From: an uncultured Pseudodesulfovibrio sp. | Lineage (GTDB): Bacteria > Desulfobacterota > Desulfovibrionia > Desulfovibrionales > Desulfovibrionaceae | NCBI RefSeq assembly: GCF_963662885.1 | Contig: NZ_OY760059.1 | Coordinates: 62,001-126,000, forward strand | Direction: 5' to 3' | Length of the DNA stretch: 64,000 nucleotides | In this document: piece after piece, positions 36,141 through 45,309 of the stretch | How the letters are laid out: every line of letters starts with the position of its first letter | Position numbering within the stretch: position 1 is the stretch's first letter | Translations under genes and position numbers: made by a program | The notes under the pieces: model-generated | Database searches by the model: none | Told to the model about the DNA's origin: nothing | The model's input: only the letters and a program-made list of their open reading frames with translations

Positions 36141-37784
36141 TTACATGGACTCCGGGGCGTTCACGCCCAGCAGGCCAAGACCGTTGGCCACGACACCGGC
36201 CACGCAGTCAAGCAGCATGAGCCGGGCGGAAGCCACCTCGGGCTCGGCGCTGAGCACATGGCAATTGGTATAGTACCTGTGGAGCGTTGAGGCAAGCTCC
36301 TGCAAATACATGGAGATAAGGTGAGGGCTCTGGGCCTTGGCCGCAGCCTCCACATAGTCCGGGTACTGGTCCAGGAGCTTGAGCAGTTCCAGGTCCCATT
36401 CGGTGTCGAGCAGGGCCAGGGAATCCGGACCCACAGCAGCCGCCTTGATGCCCGCTTCCTCGGCCTTGCGGTCCAGGGAGCAGATTCGGGCGTGGGCGTA
36501 CTGCACGTAGTAGACCGGGTTGTCCATGGACTTCTGCTTGACCAGCTCCAGGTCGAAATCGAGCTTGGAGTCGGACTTGCGCGACAGAAACATGAACCGT
36601 GCCGCATCCGAGCCGACTTCGTCGACAACGTCCTTGAGGGTCTCGAACTGGCCGGCGCGGGTGGACATGGCGATGGGCTGGCCGTCGCGCAGCAGGTTGA
36701 CCAGGTTGACCAGGATGACGGACAGGCCGCCCGGCTTGCCGAGCGCCTCGCAGGCCGCCATCATGCGCGGCACGTAGCCGTGATGGTCCGCGCCCCAGAT
36801 GTCGATGACCAGATCGAAGCCGCGTTTGAACTTGTTGTCGTGATAGGCGATGTCGGACGCGAAGTAGGTGGTGTCGCCGTTGCTCTTGCGCAGCACGCGG
36901 TCCTTGTCGTCGCCCAAGGTAGTGGATTTGAACCAGTAGGCGCCGTCGGCCTCGTAGCCCATGCCGGAAGCGGTCAGGTCGGCGAAGGTCTCGTCCACCT
37001 TGCCGTCGTCCACCAGGGACTTCTCCGAGAACCAGACGTCGTGACGCACATGGAAGGCGGCCAGATCGTCCTTGATGCCCTGCAGGATGATGTCCTTGCC
37101 GTAGACCTTGCAGACCTCGACGGCCTCGGCCTCGGGCAGGTCGAACAAGTCGCTGCGCTCGGCCATCAGGTCGCGGGCGATGTCGGTGATGTACTCGCCC
37201 TTGTAGTAGTCCTCGGGCTCGGCCGGGTTCTGTCCGGCGACCTGGCGGGCGCGGTACAGGATGGAACCGCCCAGAATGAGCATCTGGCGGCCCGCGTCAT
37301 TGATGTAGTATTCGGCCTCGACGTCGTATCCGGCCTTTTCCAGAATACGGGTCAGGGAGTCGCCCAGGGCCGCGCCACGGCCGTGGCCGATGTGCAGCGG
37401 TCCGGTGGGGTTGGCGGACACGTACTCCACCTGCACCTTGGTGCCGTTGCCCATGGTCGAACAACCGTACGCCTCACCCTTATCCAGGATGACGCCCACG
37501 GTCTCTCGCCAGAAGGCGGGGGAAAAGGTGAAATTCAAGAAGCCGGGCCCGGCGATCTCGATCTTTTCGATGAGCGGATCGCCCGCAAGCGCGCCCTTGA
37601 TGTCTTCGGCCACCGCGCGGGGAGCCTTCTTGGCTTCCTTGGCCAGCATCATGGCCACGTTGGCCGACATGTCGCCGAAGGAACTGTCCTTCGGCGGCTC
37701 GATGACCGCCTTTTCGGGCCATGCCCAACCAAAGCCCTCGAGCGCCTGCTTCAGCGCCCCTTCCAAATGTATTTTCGCTCTCAT
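36141..37784 (-). CDS. argS: Arginyl-tRNA synthetase
   Basis: A 547-residue class I synthetase with the N-terminal Add-1 domain, HIGH at 131-134 (PTGPLHIGHGRGAALGD), and a DALR-type helical C-terminal anticodon-binding domain (LLKLLDQYPDYVEAAAKAQSP). The KMSKS site is the degenerate form common in ArgRS (MSTRAGQF). The start lies downstream of GGAGAATACTCGAA. Length and motifs are complete. Confidence 0.96.
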   Translation of the reverse strand: MRAKIHLEGALKQALEGFGWAWPEKAVIEPPKDSSFGDMSANVAMMLAKEAKKAPRAVAEDIKGALAGDPLIEKIEIAGPGFLNFTFSPAFWRETVGVILDKGEAYGCSTMGNGTKVQVEYVSANPTGPLHIGHGRGAALGDSLTRILEKAGYDVEAEYYINDAGRQMLILGGSILYRARQVAGQNPAEPEDYYKGEYITDIARDLMAERSDLFDLPEAEAVEVCKVYGKDIILQGIKDDLAAFHVRHDVWFSEKSLVDDGKVDETFADLTASGMGYEADGAYWFKSTTLGDDKDRVLRKSNGDTTYFASDIAYHDNKFKRGFDLVIDIWGADHHGYVPRMMAACEALGKPGGLSVILVNLVNLLRDGQPIAMSTRAGQFETLKDVVDEVGSDAARFMFLSRKSDSKLDFDLELVKQKSMDNPVYYVQYAHARICSLDRKAEEAGIKAAAVGPDSLALLDTEWDLELLKLLDQYPDYVEAAAKAQSPHLISMYLQELASTLHRYYTNCHVLSAEPEVASARLMLLDCVAGVVANGLGLLGVNAPESM

Positions 37785-37900
37785 TTCGAGTATTCTCCTT
37801 AAACAAAGCTCGTGGCGATGCCTCTAGCACGAAACCCGAGGCAATCCAAGTATAGAAGCTGCCCCTCCGGTGGCCGGAAAACGCGGGCCGGAGGCGGTTT

Positions 37901-38932
37901 TTACCGATATCGGGGGAGCGTTCGTCGGATGGCTGCCGGGAGCAGGCAAAGGGCCTTCTCCTCGATGGCCTCCCGATGCTTGTGGTACTGGAGCCCGGCC
38001 AGGATGACGAGCAGACCCAGGCCGCTCAGGGCAAAGGAAAAGGACAGGGTATCATCGAACACGTCTGCCGCGAGATGCCCGAGGTAGATGCATACACCGA
38101 TCCCGCCGAAGACGATGAACACCCGCCGCTGCAGAATCACGGAAATGGCGATGAGCAACAGGTTGACGCAGCAGTAGATGAACTTGCCCAGCTCCGAATC
38201 GCTGTCCAGGCTGGTCAGCCCGCCCCAGAAGGCGATCATGCCAAACAGGTACAGCCAGAAGGCGAAGTCCTGCCGGGTGCGGCGGTCGACCACATAGGCG
38301 ACCACGAGCATGACCAGGCCGAAACACAGGGACACGACCTTGCGCTGGTCCCAGGAAAAATCCGGCCCATACAGGACTGCGGTCAGGTCCATGGACAAAA
38401 ACCACAAGCTGAAGGCCACGGGCAGGGTGATAAACGGGAAACGGAACCGGCGCAGGGCCAAAAGCCCCACACCCACCGTGCCGATCTCCATGAAGAACCA
38501 GCCGCCCTTGATCCAGCGATAGAAATCCTCATACATGCCGGGCGCATCCCAGACCCACCACCCGGACAGTTCCTGGGCTCCGAACACGACCAGCGGGGTC
38601 ATGCAGACTGCGGCCGTAACCAGGATGCCGCCGGGCACGCGCTGTCCTCTCCCCTTCCACAACCAGTTGCCCAGAACAAGGAAAGCCAGACCGTACCCCG
38701 CGCCAATGAGCAGATGCCCCAGGCCCCCGAGCCGTCCCCAGGCGTCCGTGACGAATATGGTCATGGCCCCGATGACGATGAGCCCGCCCAGGTAGTAGAG
38801 CACGTTGGCCATGGTGAAGGCGGGCGCGCCTTCGCGTCCGTCCTCGAAAAAGGTCACCAGGGCGTCGCGCGTCTCCTGCGCGATCACTCCCGCCCGGACC
38901 GCCTGGTCCAGGTCGTTGTGCGTGAATTTCAT
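37901..38932 (-). CDS. DUF2157-type polytopic membrane protein
   Basis: A 343-residue protein: an N-terminal ~50-residue soluble helix pair (MKFTHNDLDQAVRAGVIAQE) followed by about ten membrane helices. This is the layout I associate with DUF2157 membrane proteins of unknown function. GGGAGAGCC precedes the ATG at 38,932; an open frame 44 codons further upstream overlaps the divergent AraC gene and is rejected. It is a single gene. Confidence 0.78.
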   Translation of the reverse strand: MKFTHNDLDQAVRAGVIAQETRDALVTFFEDGREGAPAFTMANVLYYLGGLIVIGAMTIFVTDAWGRLGGLGHLLIGAGYGLAFLVLGNWLWKGRGQRVPGGILVTAAVCMTPLVVFGAQELSGWWVWDAPGMYEDFYRWIKGGWFFMEIGTVGVGLLALRRFRFPFITLPVAFSLWFLSMDLTAVLYGPDFSWDQRKVVSLCFGLVMLVVAYVVDRRTRQDFAFWLYLFGMIAFWGGLTSLDSDSELGKFIYCCVNLLLIAISVILQRRVFIVFGGIGVCIYLGHLAADVFDDTLSFSFALSGLGLLVILAGLQYHKHREAIEEKALCLLPAAIRRTLPRYR

Positions 38933-39051
38933 CGGCTCTCCCGGTTTCCTCACTCCTAGCCGGGAACGTCCTTCGGGGTCAACGTCTCCCGAATGACCGG
39001 CGCCAGGCTTGCGCCATTTGCCTTTCTCACCCGGCTGGGCGATGATCGGAC

Positions 39052-39891
39052 ATGGCCCGCTCACAGTCCAAGGAAACCGCGTACGTCTCGACCCTGCCCT
39101 TCTGGGGCGGGGTGGAACTGCTGCGCGCCCGGTTCGTGACCCAGCGCTTCTCCAGGCACTTCCACGAGGGATTTGCCGTGGGCTGCATAGAGGACGGGGC
39201 CATGCGCTTCGCCTATCGCGGCGAATCCATGGTGGCCGCGCGCGGCCAGGTCAACCTCGTGGTCCCGGGCGAACCGCACGACGGCCACGGCGCGGAGGAG
39301 TCCGGCTGGGCCTACCGCATGTTCTACCTCACGCCCGACGCGCTCATGACCGCGGCACGCGAGCTCATGCCCCACCCCGACCTGCCCCATTTCCGTGCGG
39401 GGGTCCTCGACGACCCTGCCCTGGCCGCCATGATCGACAGCACCCACCGACGGCTGGAGATGCCCGAGACCTCGCTCATGGAGAAGGAGACGCGCCTGCT
39501 CAATCTGCTTGAGGCCTGGATAAGGCGGCATGCGGACGAACCCGGAAGCGATCCCCGCACCGGGCAAGAACACCGGGCCGTACACCGCGCCCGCGAGATC
39601 ATACAGGACCGCTTCGCCGAAGACCTGCCCCTGTCCGAACTGGCCCGCGAGGCCGGGCTGTCCCCCTTCCATCTGGTGCGCGTCTTCGAGCACCAGCTCG
39701 GCATCACGCCCCACGCCTACCAGACCCAGACCCGGGTGACCCGCGCCCGGCACAGGCTGGCCGGGGACGAGCGCCTGGCCGACATCGCCATGGACTGCGG
39801 GTTCGCGGACCAGGCGCACCTGACCCGGCTGTTCAAGCGCCAGACCGGTGTCACGCCCGCCAAATACCGCAAGATGCTTCAAAACCCGTGA
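39052..39891 (+). CDS. AraC-family transcriptional regulator
   Basis: A 279-residue regulator with an N-terminal cupin-like ligand domain (FSRHFHEGFAVGCIEDG, then VVPGEPHDGH) and a C-terminal double helix-turn-helix AraC domain from ~180. The latter shows LPLSELAREAGLSPFHLVRVFEHQLGITPH and IAMDCGFADQAHLTRLFKRQTGVTPAKYR. It lies 24 bp upstream of an EamA exporter gene on the same strand. This pairing is typical of AraC/LysE or EamA amino-acid or metabolite export modules. It probably controls that gene. Confidence 0.9.
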   Translation: MARSQSKETAYVSTLPFWGGVELLRARFVTQRFSRHFHEGFAVGCIEDGAMRFAYRGESMVAARGQVNLVVPGEPHDGHGAEESGWAYRMFYLTPDALMTAARELMPHPDLPHFRAGVLDDPALAAMIDSTHRRLEMPETSLMEKETRLLNLLEAWIRRHADEPGSDPRTGQEHRAVHRAREIIQDRFAEDLPLSELAREAGLSPFHLVRVFEHQLGITPHAYQTQTRVTRARHRLAGDERLADIAMDCGFADQAHLTRLFKRQTGVTPAKYRKMLQNP

Positions 39892-39915
39892 GCCGGGATC
39901 GGGCATGCTCCGGCC

Positions 39916-40800
39916 ATGCCTGAAAAACACTTCGCCTATCTCAATCTGTCCCTGGCCATGGTCCTGGTCGGCAGTTCCGTGGTGGCCGGCAAGATCATGG
40001 TCGACGAGTTGCCCGTGTTCATGGCCTCGGCCCTGCGCTTCGCCCTGGCCCTGATCATCCTTTTGCCCATCGTCCGCCTGCGCGAAGGCGGCCTGCCGCG
40101 CCTGTCCCGCCGGACCTGGGCCAAGCTGGCCGTCCAGTCCCTGTGCGGCTCGTTCCTGTTCACGGTCTTTCTGCTCTACGGGCTGCCCCTGACCGGCCCG
40201 GCCTCCGCGGGCGTGATCACCTCGACCACCCCGGCCTGCATGGGTCTCATCGCCTGGCTTTTCCTGAAAGACCGCCCGTCGCGCAAGGTCATGGCCGGCA
40301 TCCTGCTGTCCATGGCGGGCGTACTGGTCATCAACCTGGTCCAGGCCGCCCCGCACGGCGCGCCCGGGGCCGCGAACCCAGTCCTCGGCAACCTGCTCGT
40401 CCTGGCCGCCGTGCTCTTCGAATCCCTGTTCCTGCTCATCCGAAAGACCGTGCCCGAACCGCTCTCCCCCATGGCCGTGTCTACCATAATCTCCCTGTTC
40501 GGCCTGCTCTGGTTCCTGCCCATGGGCGTATACGAGGCCGCGCATACCGATCTCGCAGCCATCTCCCTGACCGGCTGGCTGGTGGTCTTCTACTATGGCG
40601 CGTTCGTCACCGTGCTCGCCTACCTCTTCTGGTTCGCGGGTATCACCAAGGTTCCGCCGTCCACCGCTGGCGTGTTCACCGCCATCATGCCCGTGGCCGC
40701 TCTGGTCCTGTCCGCGTTGGTGCTCAACGAACCAATCGGCTGGCAACAGCTCACAGGATGCGCCTGCGTATTGGGCGGCATCGTGCTGATATCGAAATGA
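39916..40800 (+). CDS. EamA/DMT-family exporter
   Basis: A 294-residue membrane protein with ten predicted helices in two EamA repeats (LNLSLAMVLVGSSVVAGKIM...; second half with STIISLFGLLWFLP...). The conserved end PVAALVLSALVLNEPIGWQQ is clear. The drug/metabolite transporter superfamily exports small metabolites. It directly follows the AraC gene. There is no strong ribosome-binding site, consistent with coupled translation. Confidence 0.88.
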   Translation: MPEKHFAYLNLSLAMVLVGSSVVAGKIMVDELPVFMASALRFALALIILLPIVRLREGGLPRLSRRTWAKLAVQSLCGSFLFTVFLLYGLPLTGPASAGVITSTTPACMGLIAWLFLKDRPSRKVMAGILLSMAGVLVINLVQAAPHGAPGAANPVLGNLLVLAAVLFESLFLLIRKTVPEPLSPMAVSTIISLFGLLWFLPMGVYEAAHTDLAAISLTGWLVVFYYGAFVTVLAYLFWFAGITKVPPSTAGVFTAIMPVAALVLSALVLNEPIGWQQLTGCACVLGGIVLISK

Positions 40801-40836
40801 TGCGAAGGAAAACGGCCGGGAGCAGCCGGGATCGGA

Positions 40837-41460
40837 TTACTCGGGCTCGGTGCCGGCCAGTTTGGCGAAAAGCGGGGCCAGCAGACGGATGATCTCCTCC
40901 TGATCCGCGTTGACCAGGGCGGGCAGGGCGACGACCTGGCGCATGAGCTTGTACCCCGAGATCAAAGCCACGCACAGCGCGACCCGTATGTCGGGATTGT
41001 CTCCATCCAGCGCCTCGGCTGCGGACTCGAGATAGCCCTTGGCGTTGTCCCGCAAAATCCCGGCAGCCTGGTCGTTGCCCACGGAACGGAGCAGGATCAC
41101 CGTGCCGTCCGGACTCAATTCGGAGGGCGAACTGGCGACCAGCGCCTCGGCCATATCCCGGCCCATGACTTCGGCCTCCCGGCGGGGTTTCTCGGTTTCG
41201 GAGCGCAGGATGCCGTGCAGGCTCAAGCTCTCCTCGACCACCTCCTCGAAAAGCTTCTCCTTGGACCCGAAGTAATGTTTGACGAGCATGGCGGTGACCC
41301 CGGCGTTTTCGGAGATCGCGCGCACGCTGGCGCGGTCGTAGCCGTATCGGGTGAAGGCCAGGCGAGCCGAGTCCAAAATGGCCTTGCGGGTGGCCACGGG
41401 GTTGCGCCGCCGTTTGGGCGCGGCCGTCGGGGTCTCCGCGGCCTTTTTTGTTTTCTCCAT
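40837..41460 (-). CDS. TetR-family repressor of the adjacent efflux operon
   Basis: A 207-residue TetR protein. A basic N-terminal tail (MEKTKKAAETPTAAPKRRR) leads to the HTH (~35-75; TRYGYDRASVRAISENAGVTAMLVKHYFGSKE) and a helical ligand-binding domain. GGGAGGCGAGGC precedes the ATG at 41,460; the longer open frame upstream runs through the A/T-rich promoter. It is divergent from the FUSC-DUF1656-HlyD operon and most likely represses it through sites in the shared spacer. Confidence 0.88.
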   Translation of the reverse strand: MEKTKKAAETPTAAPKRRRNPVATRKAILDSARLAFTRYGYDRASVRAISENAGVTAMLVKHYFGSKEKLFEEVVEESLSLHGILRSETEKPRREAEVMGRDMAEALVASSPSELSPDGTVILLRSVGNDQAAGILRDNAKGYLESAAEALDGDNPDIRVALCVALISGYKLMRQVVALPALVNADQEEIIRLLAPLFAKLAGTEPE

Positions 41461-41615
41461 GCCTCGCCTCCCCGGGTTTGCGACCGTTTCATGGAGGCAC
41501 GGGGATGCAAAATTTTCCCGCCCGCCGGAACAGTCAACAGCCAACATTACGAAATAGTTGAACAACACATATCTTGTAACATAATTATACGTTTGTAGAC
41601 AAGTGCACTCTTTTA

Positions 41616-41631
41616 TTCTACAGATGTAGAA
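41616..41631. promoter_or_regulatory. Candidate operator in the TetR/efflux divergent spacer
   Basis: TTCTACAGATGTAGAA is a near-perfect palindrome (7-bp arms, GA centre) in the A/T-rich spacer. A looser relative, CTTGT...ACAAG, lies 40 bp to the left. The spacer 41,461-41,802 contains no gene. Confidence 0.5.
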
Positions 41632-41802
41632 AAAACAGCTCAACCGGCCACACAACCCCGCCATTTAACGGAATTCAACACGATTCGCATACGTCCGATT
41701 GGCTGTATCCCATCCCTCGTTTTGTTGCGGGGGGCGAGGAAGAGGCGTCTGAGGCGGATTCGGACATATTCCATATTCATCATCAAGCATCGTTCCCAGT
41801 TC

Positions 41803-43953
41803 ATGACACAGCCGCTTTCATTCCATCTGTCGCTCCCTGCCAGGGAGGCGCTCAAAGCCGGGTTGGCCATGGCGCTGACCTGCGGCGTGGCTTTGGGGCT
41901 GGGCTGGGACAATCCCTCCTGGTCCTGCATAGCGGTCGCGGTCGTCAGCATGCCCACGGTCGGCGAGTCCATCAACAGGGGCTTTCATCGGTTGATGGGC
42001 ACGGTCCTGGGCGGCCTGATCGCCTTGGGGATCGCCATGCTCTTCCCACAGGACCGGTGGATGTTCCTGCTCTGCCTGTCGCTCTGGGTCGCTTTCGCGG
42101 CGTATCGCATGACCGTCTCCCGGTACGTCTATGTCTGGTTCATCGCCGGCTACGTCGGGACGCTGATCGCCGCCTACATCGGGGCCGGCCCCCAGGGGCT
42201 CTTCAACGTGTTCACCGCCCGGATTCAGGAGACGGCTCTGGGCATCATCGTCTATGCGGTCATCTCCACGCTTATCTGGCCGCAAAAGAGTTCGGATGAA
42301 CTCAACCGGCTCCTGGCCGATCTCCTGAACACCCAAAAAACGATTTTCAACCGATATCTCGACCTGATGTGCGGCCGCGGCGGCGAGGAGACGGAGGAGT
42401 CCCTGTACGCGACGGAAACCCAGCTGGCCGCCCGGTTGGGCCAGCGTCTGCAAGCGGCCGAGGTGGAACAATTCGAGGTCTATGAGACACGGCGCTGGTG
42501 GCGGCAAACCCTGGAGCTGTCCCAGGAACTCATGGAAATTCTTGAGCTGTGGCGGGAGAGCTTGGGCGAGTTGCATGACACGGACGTCGCCGGGCTGTTC
42601 ACCAACCTGGACGACTACCGGGCGAAATTGTTGCGCAGGCTCGACCTGGCCGGTCTTTCCGGTGAGGGAAATCTGGACGTGATTCCTCCGGAGACGGGAC
42701 TGGACGCGGCCCCGGACCGGCTGGCCGAACTCCCCCACCACGCCCGCGCCGTCGTGCACAACGTTCAACTCCTCATGGAGCGCATGGAGCGGGTGAGCCG
42801 CTCCCTGGCCATCGCCGTCCTCATGCGGTCGGCGGCCCCCGGCCCCGGCCCGGCCCCGGAGAGCGCGGGGGCTCGCGGCCTTGCCCGGCTGCCGGACGAA
42901 GACAGCCTCATGGCCGTCTTCCACACCCTGCTCGCCTTCTGGCTGGCCGCGTTCTTCTGGATTTACGTGGACGCCCCCGGGCACATGATGTTCGTGGTCT
43001 TTGTCAGCGTCTTTTGCGTGCTCGCCCTCATGGGACAGCAGGTGGACTGGGTCAAGCTGTTCGCCGCGGAGGCCTGGGGCGCCTTCCTGGGCGGGCTTCT
43101 CTACGTCTTCGTCATGCCGCATCTTTCCGGCTATTTCGAACTGGGAACCCTGTTGTTCGTGTTCACGTCGGTCCTCTATTACGTTTTCTGGCACCCCCGG
43201 ATGACCATGCTGAAGATGGCCAGCATCATGCCGTTTCTTCTGTTGACCGGCATCCAGAACAAGCCGAGCTACAATTTTGCGTCCTTCGCCAACAGCACCA
43301 CGGGCATGCTCCTGGCCATCGTGTTCACGGCCTTCGCCTTCAACTTTCCGTATCCCCAGCGTCCCGAAAAGATGTTCATGCGCGTGACCAAACGCTATTT
43401 TCATCAGGCCGGACGATTCCTGGAACGCTTCGCCCACCCGGCCCCGCCCCGGGAACGGCAATCGGCCTTGCGGGCGTCCCTGGACCGGATGCAGACCTCG
43501 GCGGCCAAGATTGGCGGGTGGGGCCGGAGCATCGACTACAAACTGATGCCCGACAATCCGCCGGAAAGGACATCGGCCCTGGTCAGCTGTCTGAACTCCA
43601 TGACCTACCGCTTCCGGATGCTGGCCGACGCGGGGCTGCAGGCGCTTCCCCTGAAGGACGCCTGCCGGACCCAGGCCCTGGAATGGGAGGCGGCCATAGG
43701 CAAGGCCCTGGAGCCCTGGACCATGGGAAGGTTCGAGGTCACGGACGTCCCGGCCCTGCGCCTGCGCCTGGCGTCCCTGGAGGCAGGACTGGAACACGCT
43801 CTGACCTCATTCCCGGTCGAGAACGGGGATGAAGCCTATGCCGGGGCCTCCCGGTTGCTCGGGTCCTACCGGGCGCTCTACCGGGCCATCATAACCTATG
43901 CCGAAACCGCCGACGGGATCGTATGGAACCATTGGCGCGAATCAAGATTTTAA
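41803..43953 (+). CDS. FUSC/AaeB-like efflux membrane protein
   Basis: A 716-residue protein with two membrane blocks (~20-150 and ~370-510), each of about six helices, and a large cytoplasmic helical region after each. This is the fusaric-acid-resistance/AaeB architecture. Motifs include SWSCIAVAVVSMPTVGESINRGFHRLMGTVLGG. With the DUF1656 and HlyD genes downstream it forms an aromatic carboxylic acid efflux pump. The ATG at 41,803 is chosen, as it begins the conserved part. Its ribosome-binding site is poor, and an upstream TTG at 41,722 is possible. Confidence 0.9.
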   Translation: MTQPLSFHLSLPAREALKAGLAMALTCGVALGLGWDNPSWSCIAVAVVSMPTVGESINRGFHRLMGTVLGGLIALGIAMLFPQDRWMFLLCLSLWVAFAAYRMTVSRYVYVWFIAGYVGTLIAAYIGAGPQGLFNVFTARIQETALGIIVYAVISTLIWPQKSSDELNRLLADLLNTQKTIFNRYLDLMCGRGGEETEESLYATETQLAARLGQRLQAAEVEQFEVYETRRWWRQTLELSQELMEILELWRESLGELHDTDVAGLFTNLDDYRAKLLRRLDLAGLSGEGNLDVIPPETGLDAAPDRLAELPHHARAVVHNVQLLMERMERVSRSLAIAVLMRSAAPGPGPAPESAGARGLARLPDEDSLMAVFHTLLAFWLAAFFWIYVDAPGHMMFVVFVSVFCVLALMGQQVDWVKLFAAEAWGAFLGGLLYVFVMPHLSGYFELGTLLFVFTSVLYYVFWHPRMTMLKMASIMPFLLLTGIQNKPSYNFASFANSTTGMLLAIVFTAFAFNFPYPQRPEKMFMRVTKRYFHQAGRFLERFAHPAPPRERQSALRASLDRMQTSAAKIGGWGRSIDYKLMPDNPPERTSALVSCLNSMTYRFRMLADAGLQALPLKDACRTQALEWEAAIGKALEPWTMGRFEVTDVPALRLRLASLEAGLEHALTSFPVENGDEAYAGASRLLGSYRALYRAIITYAETADGIVWNHWRESRF

Positions 43954-43974
43954 TATGCAAGAGGAGTACATCGG

Positions 43975-44181
43975 ATGCTGATTCCCAGTGAAATAAACAT
44001 GGGGGGAGTCTTTTTCCCGCCCCTGCTGCTGGCCGGTTCCCTCGGGCTGGTGGCCACCTTCCTGCTGACGAGGTTGATGAACCGCTACCGCCTGTCCCGG
44101 TTCTTCGCCTCGCCGCCCACGGCCTTTTTTTCCTTTGTCGTCATCTTCACCGTCATTTTCGACGTGATTCTTTTTGGATAG
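43975..44181 (+). CDS. DUF1656 small membrane protein (AaeX-like)
   Basis: A 68-residue protein with two membrane helices (PPLLLAGSLGLVATFLLTRL and FFSFVVIFTVIFDVILFG), preceded by AGAGGAG. Its size and place between the FUSC and HlyD genes match AaeX/DUF1656, a small accessory subunit of aromatic-acid efflux pumps. The next gene starts five bases after its stop. Confidence 0.88.
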   Translation: MLIPSEINMGGVFFPPLLLAGSLGLVATFLLTRLMNRYRLSRFFASPPTAFFSFVVIFTVIFDVILFG

Positions 44182-44186
44182 ACACC

Positions 44187-45272
44187 ATGAAATCCCATCT
44201 CAAAAAATGGCTCTTGACCGGACTGGTCGTACTGTGCGCGATCCTGACGGTCGCGCTCCGGTACCGGGAACACATCTTCAACCCGTGGACCCGCGACGGA
44301 CAGGTCCGGGCCGACGTGGTCCAGATCATGCCCCGCATCTCCGGCCCCATCGTCAATCTGCACGTCATCGACAACCAGTTCGTCCACAAGGGCGACCTGC
44401 TCTTCGAGATCGACCCCCGAACCTATTCCGCGGCCCTGGACGAGGCCAAGGCCAATCTGGATCAGGCCGACGACCAGATCCAAAACCGCCTGGAACAGGT
44501 CAACAGCGCGGCGGCCGCCCTCAAACAGGCCCTGACCCGGGTGAACAACGCCCGGTTCGGGCTGACCAGCGCCCAGGCCCATTTCGACGAGGCGTCCAAG
44601 GATCTCGGGCGATTCGAAGCCCTGCTGGCGGACGGGACCGTGGCCCGCCGCGACTACGACATGAACCACGAGACCGCAGTGACCGCGGAGGCCCAACTCA
44701 ACCAGGCCAAGGCGCAACTCGATCAGGCCAAGGCCGCCAAAATCCAGGCCGAGGCGGAGCTGGCACAGGCCAGGGCGGTGCTGGGGGCTTCCGGCCAAAA
44801 GAACCCGTTGTTGCGAGAGGCCCTGGCCCGCTGGGAACAGGCGCGCCTGAACCTGGAGTTCACCAAGGTCCGGGCCCCGGTGGACGGCTGGGTGACCAAT
44901 CTGACCCTGCGCCAAGGCAGCCAGGCCGTGGCCAACCGGGCGATGCTCGCCCTGATCGACGCGGACAGCTTCTGGGTGGCCGGATACTTCCGGGAATCCT
45001 CTCTCGCCAGCATCCAAAAAGGGGACAAGGCCATTGTCACGCTGATGACCTACCCCGACACGCCCCTCTCCGGTAACGTGGACAGCATCGGCTACGGCAT
45101 TTCCCAGGCCGACGGCGCTTCCGGCCACGAACTGCTGCCGTCCGTCAGCCCGACCTTCGAATGGATTCGTCTGGCGCAACGCGTCCCGGTGCGGGTCCAT
45201 CTGGATCAGCTCCCGCCCGAAGTCGCCCTGCGCGTCGGCACAACCGCCTCGGTGCTCATCGAGACGCGCTAA
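44187..45272 (+). CDS. HlyD/AaeA-like membrane fusion protein
   Basis: A 361-residue periplasmic adaptor with an N-terminal anchor helix (LLTGLVVLCAILTVAL) and a barrel-sandwich half (TRDGQVRADVVQIMPRISGP). A long alpha-helical hairpin rich in Ala/Gln (~90-215) follows, then the second half barrel (LEFTKVRAPVDGWVTNL) and a beta barrel (DSFWVAGYFRESSL). It links the inner-membrane pump to an outer-membrane channel; no TolC gene is in the window. Confidence 0.92.
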   Translation: MKSHLKKWLLTGLVVLCAILTVALRYREHIFNPWTRDGQVRADVVQIMPRISGPIVNLHVIDNQFVHKGDLLFEIDPRTYSAALDEAKANLDQADDQIQNRLEQVNSAAAALKQALTRVNNARFGLTSAQAHFDEASKDLGRFEALLADGTVARRDYDMNHETAVTAEAQLNQAKAQLDQAKAAKIQAEAELAQARAVLGASGQKNPLLREALARWEQARLNLEFTKVRAPVDGWVTNLTLRQGSQAVANRAMLALIDADSFWVAGYFRESSLASIQKGDKAIVTLMTYPDTPLSGNVDSIGYGISQADGASGHELLPSVSPTFEWIRLAQRVPVRVHLDQLPPEVALRVGTTASVLIETR

Positions 45273-45309
45273 CCGCCGGACCCGACTCCCCGGAGGGAGG
45301 GGGCGCGGC

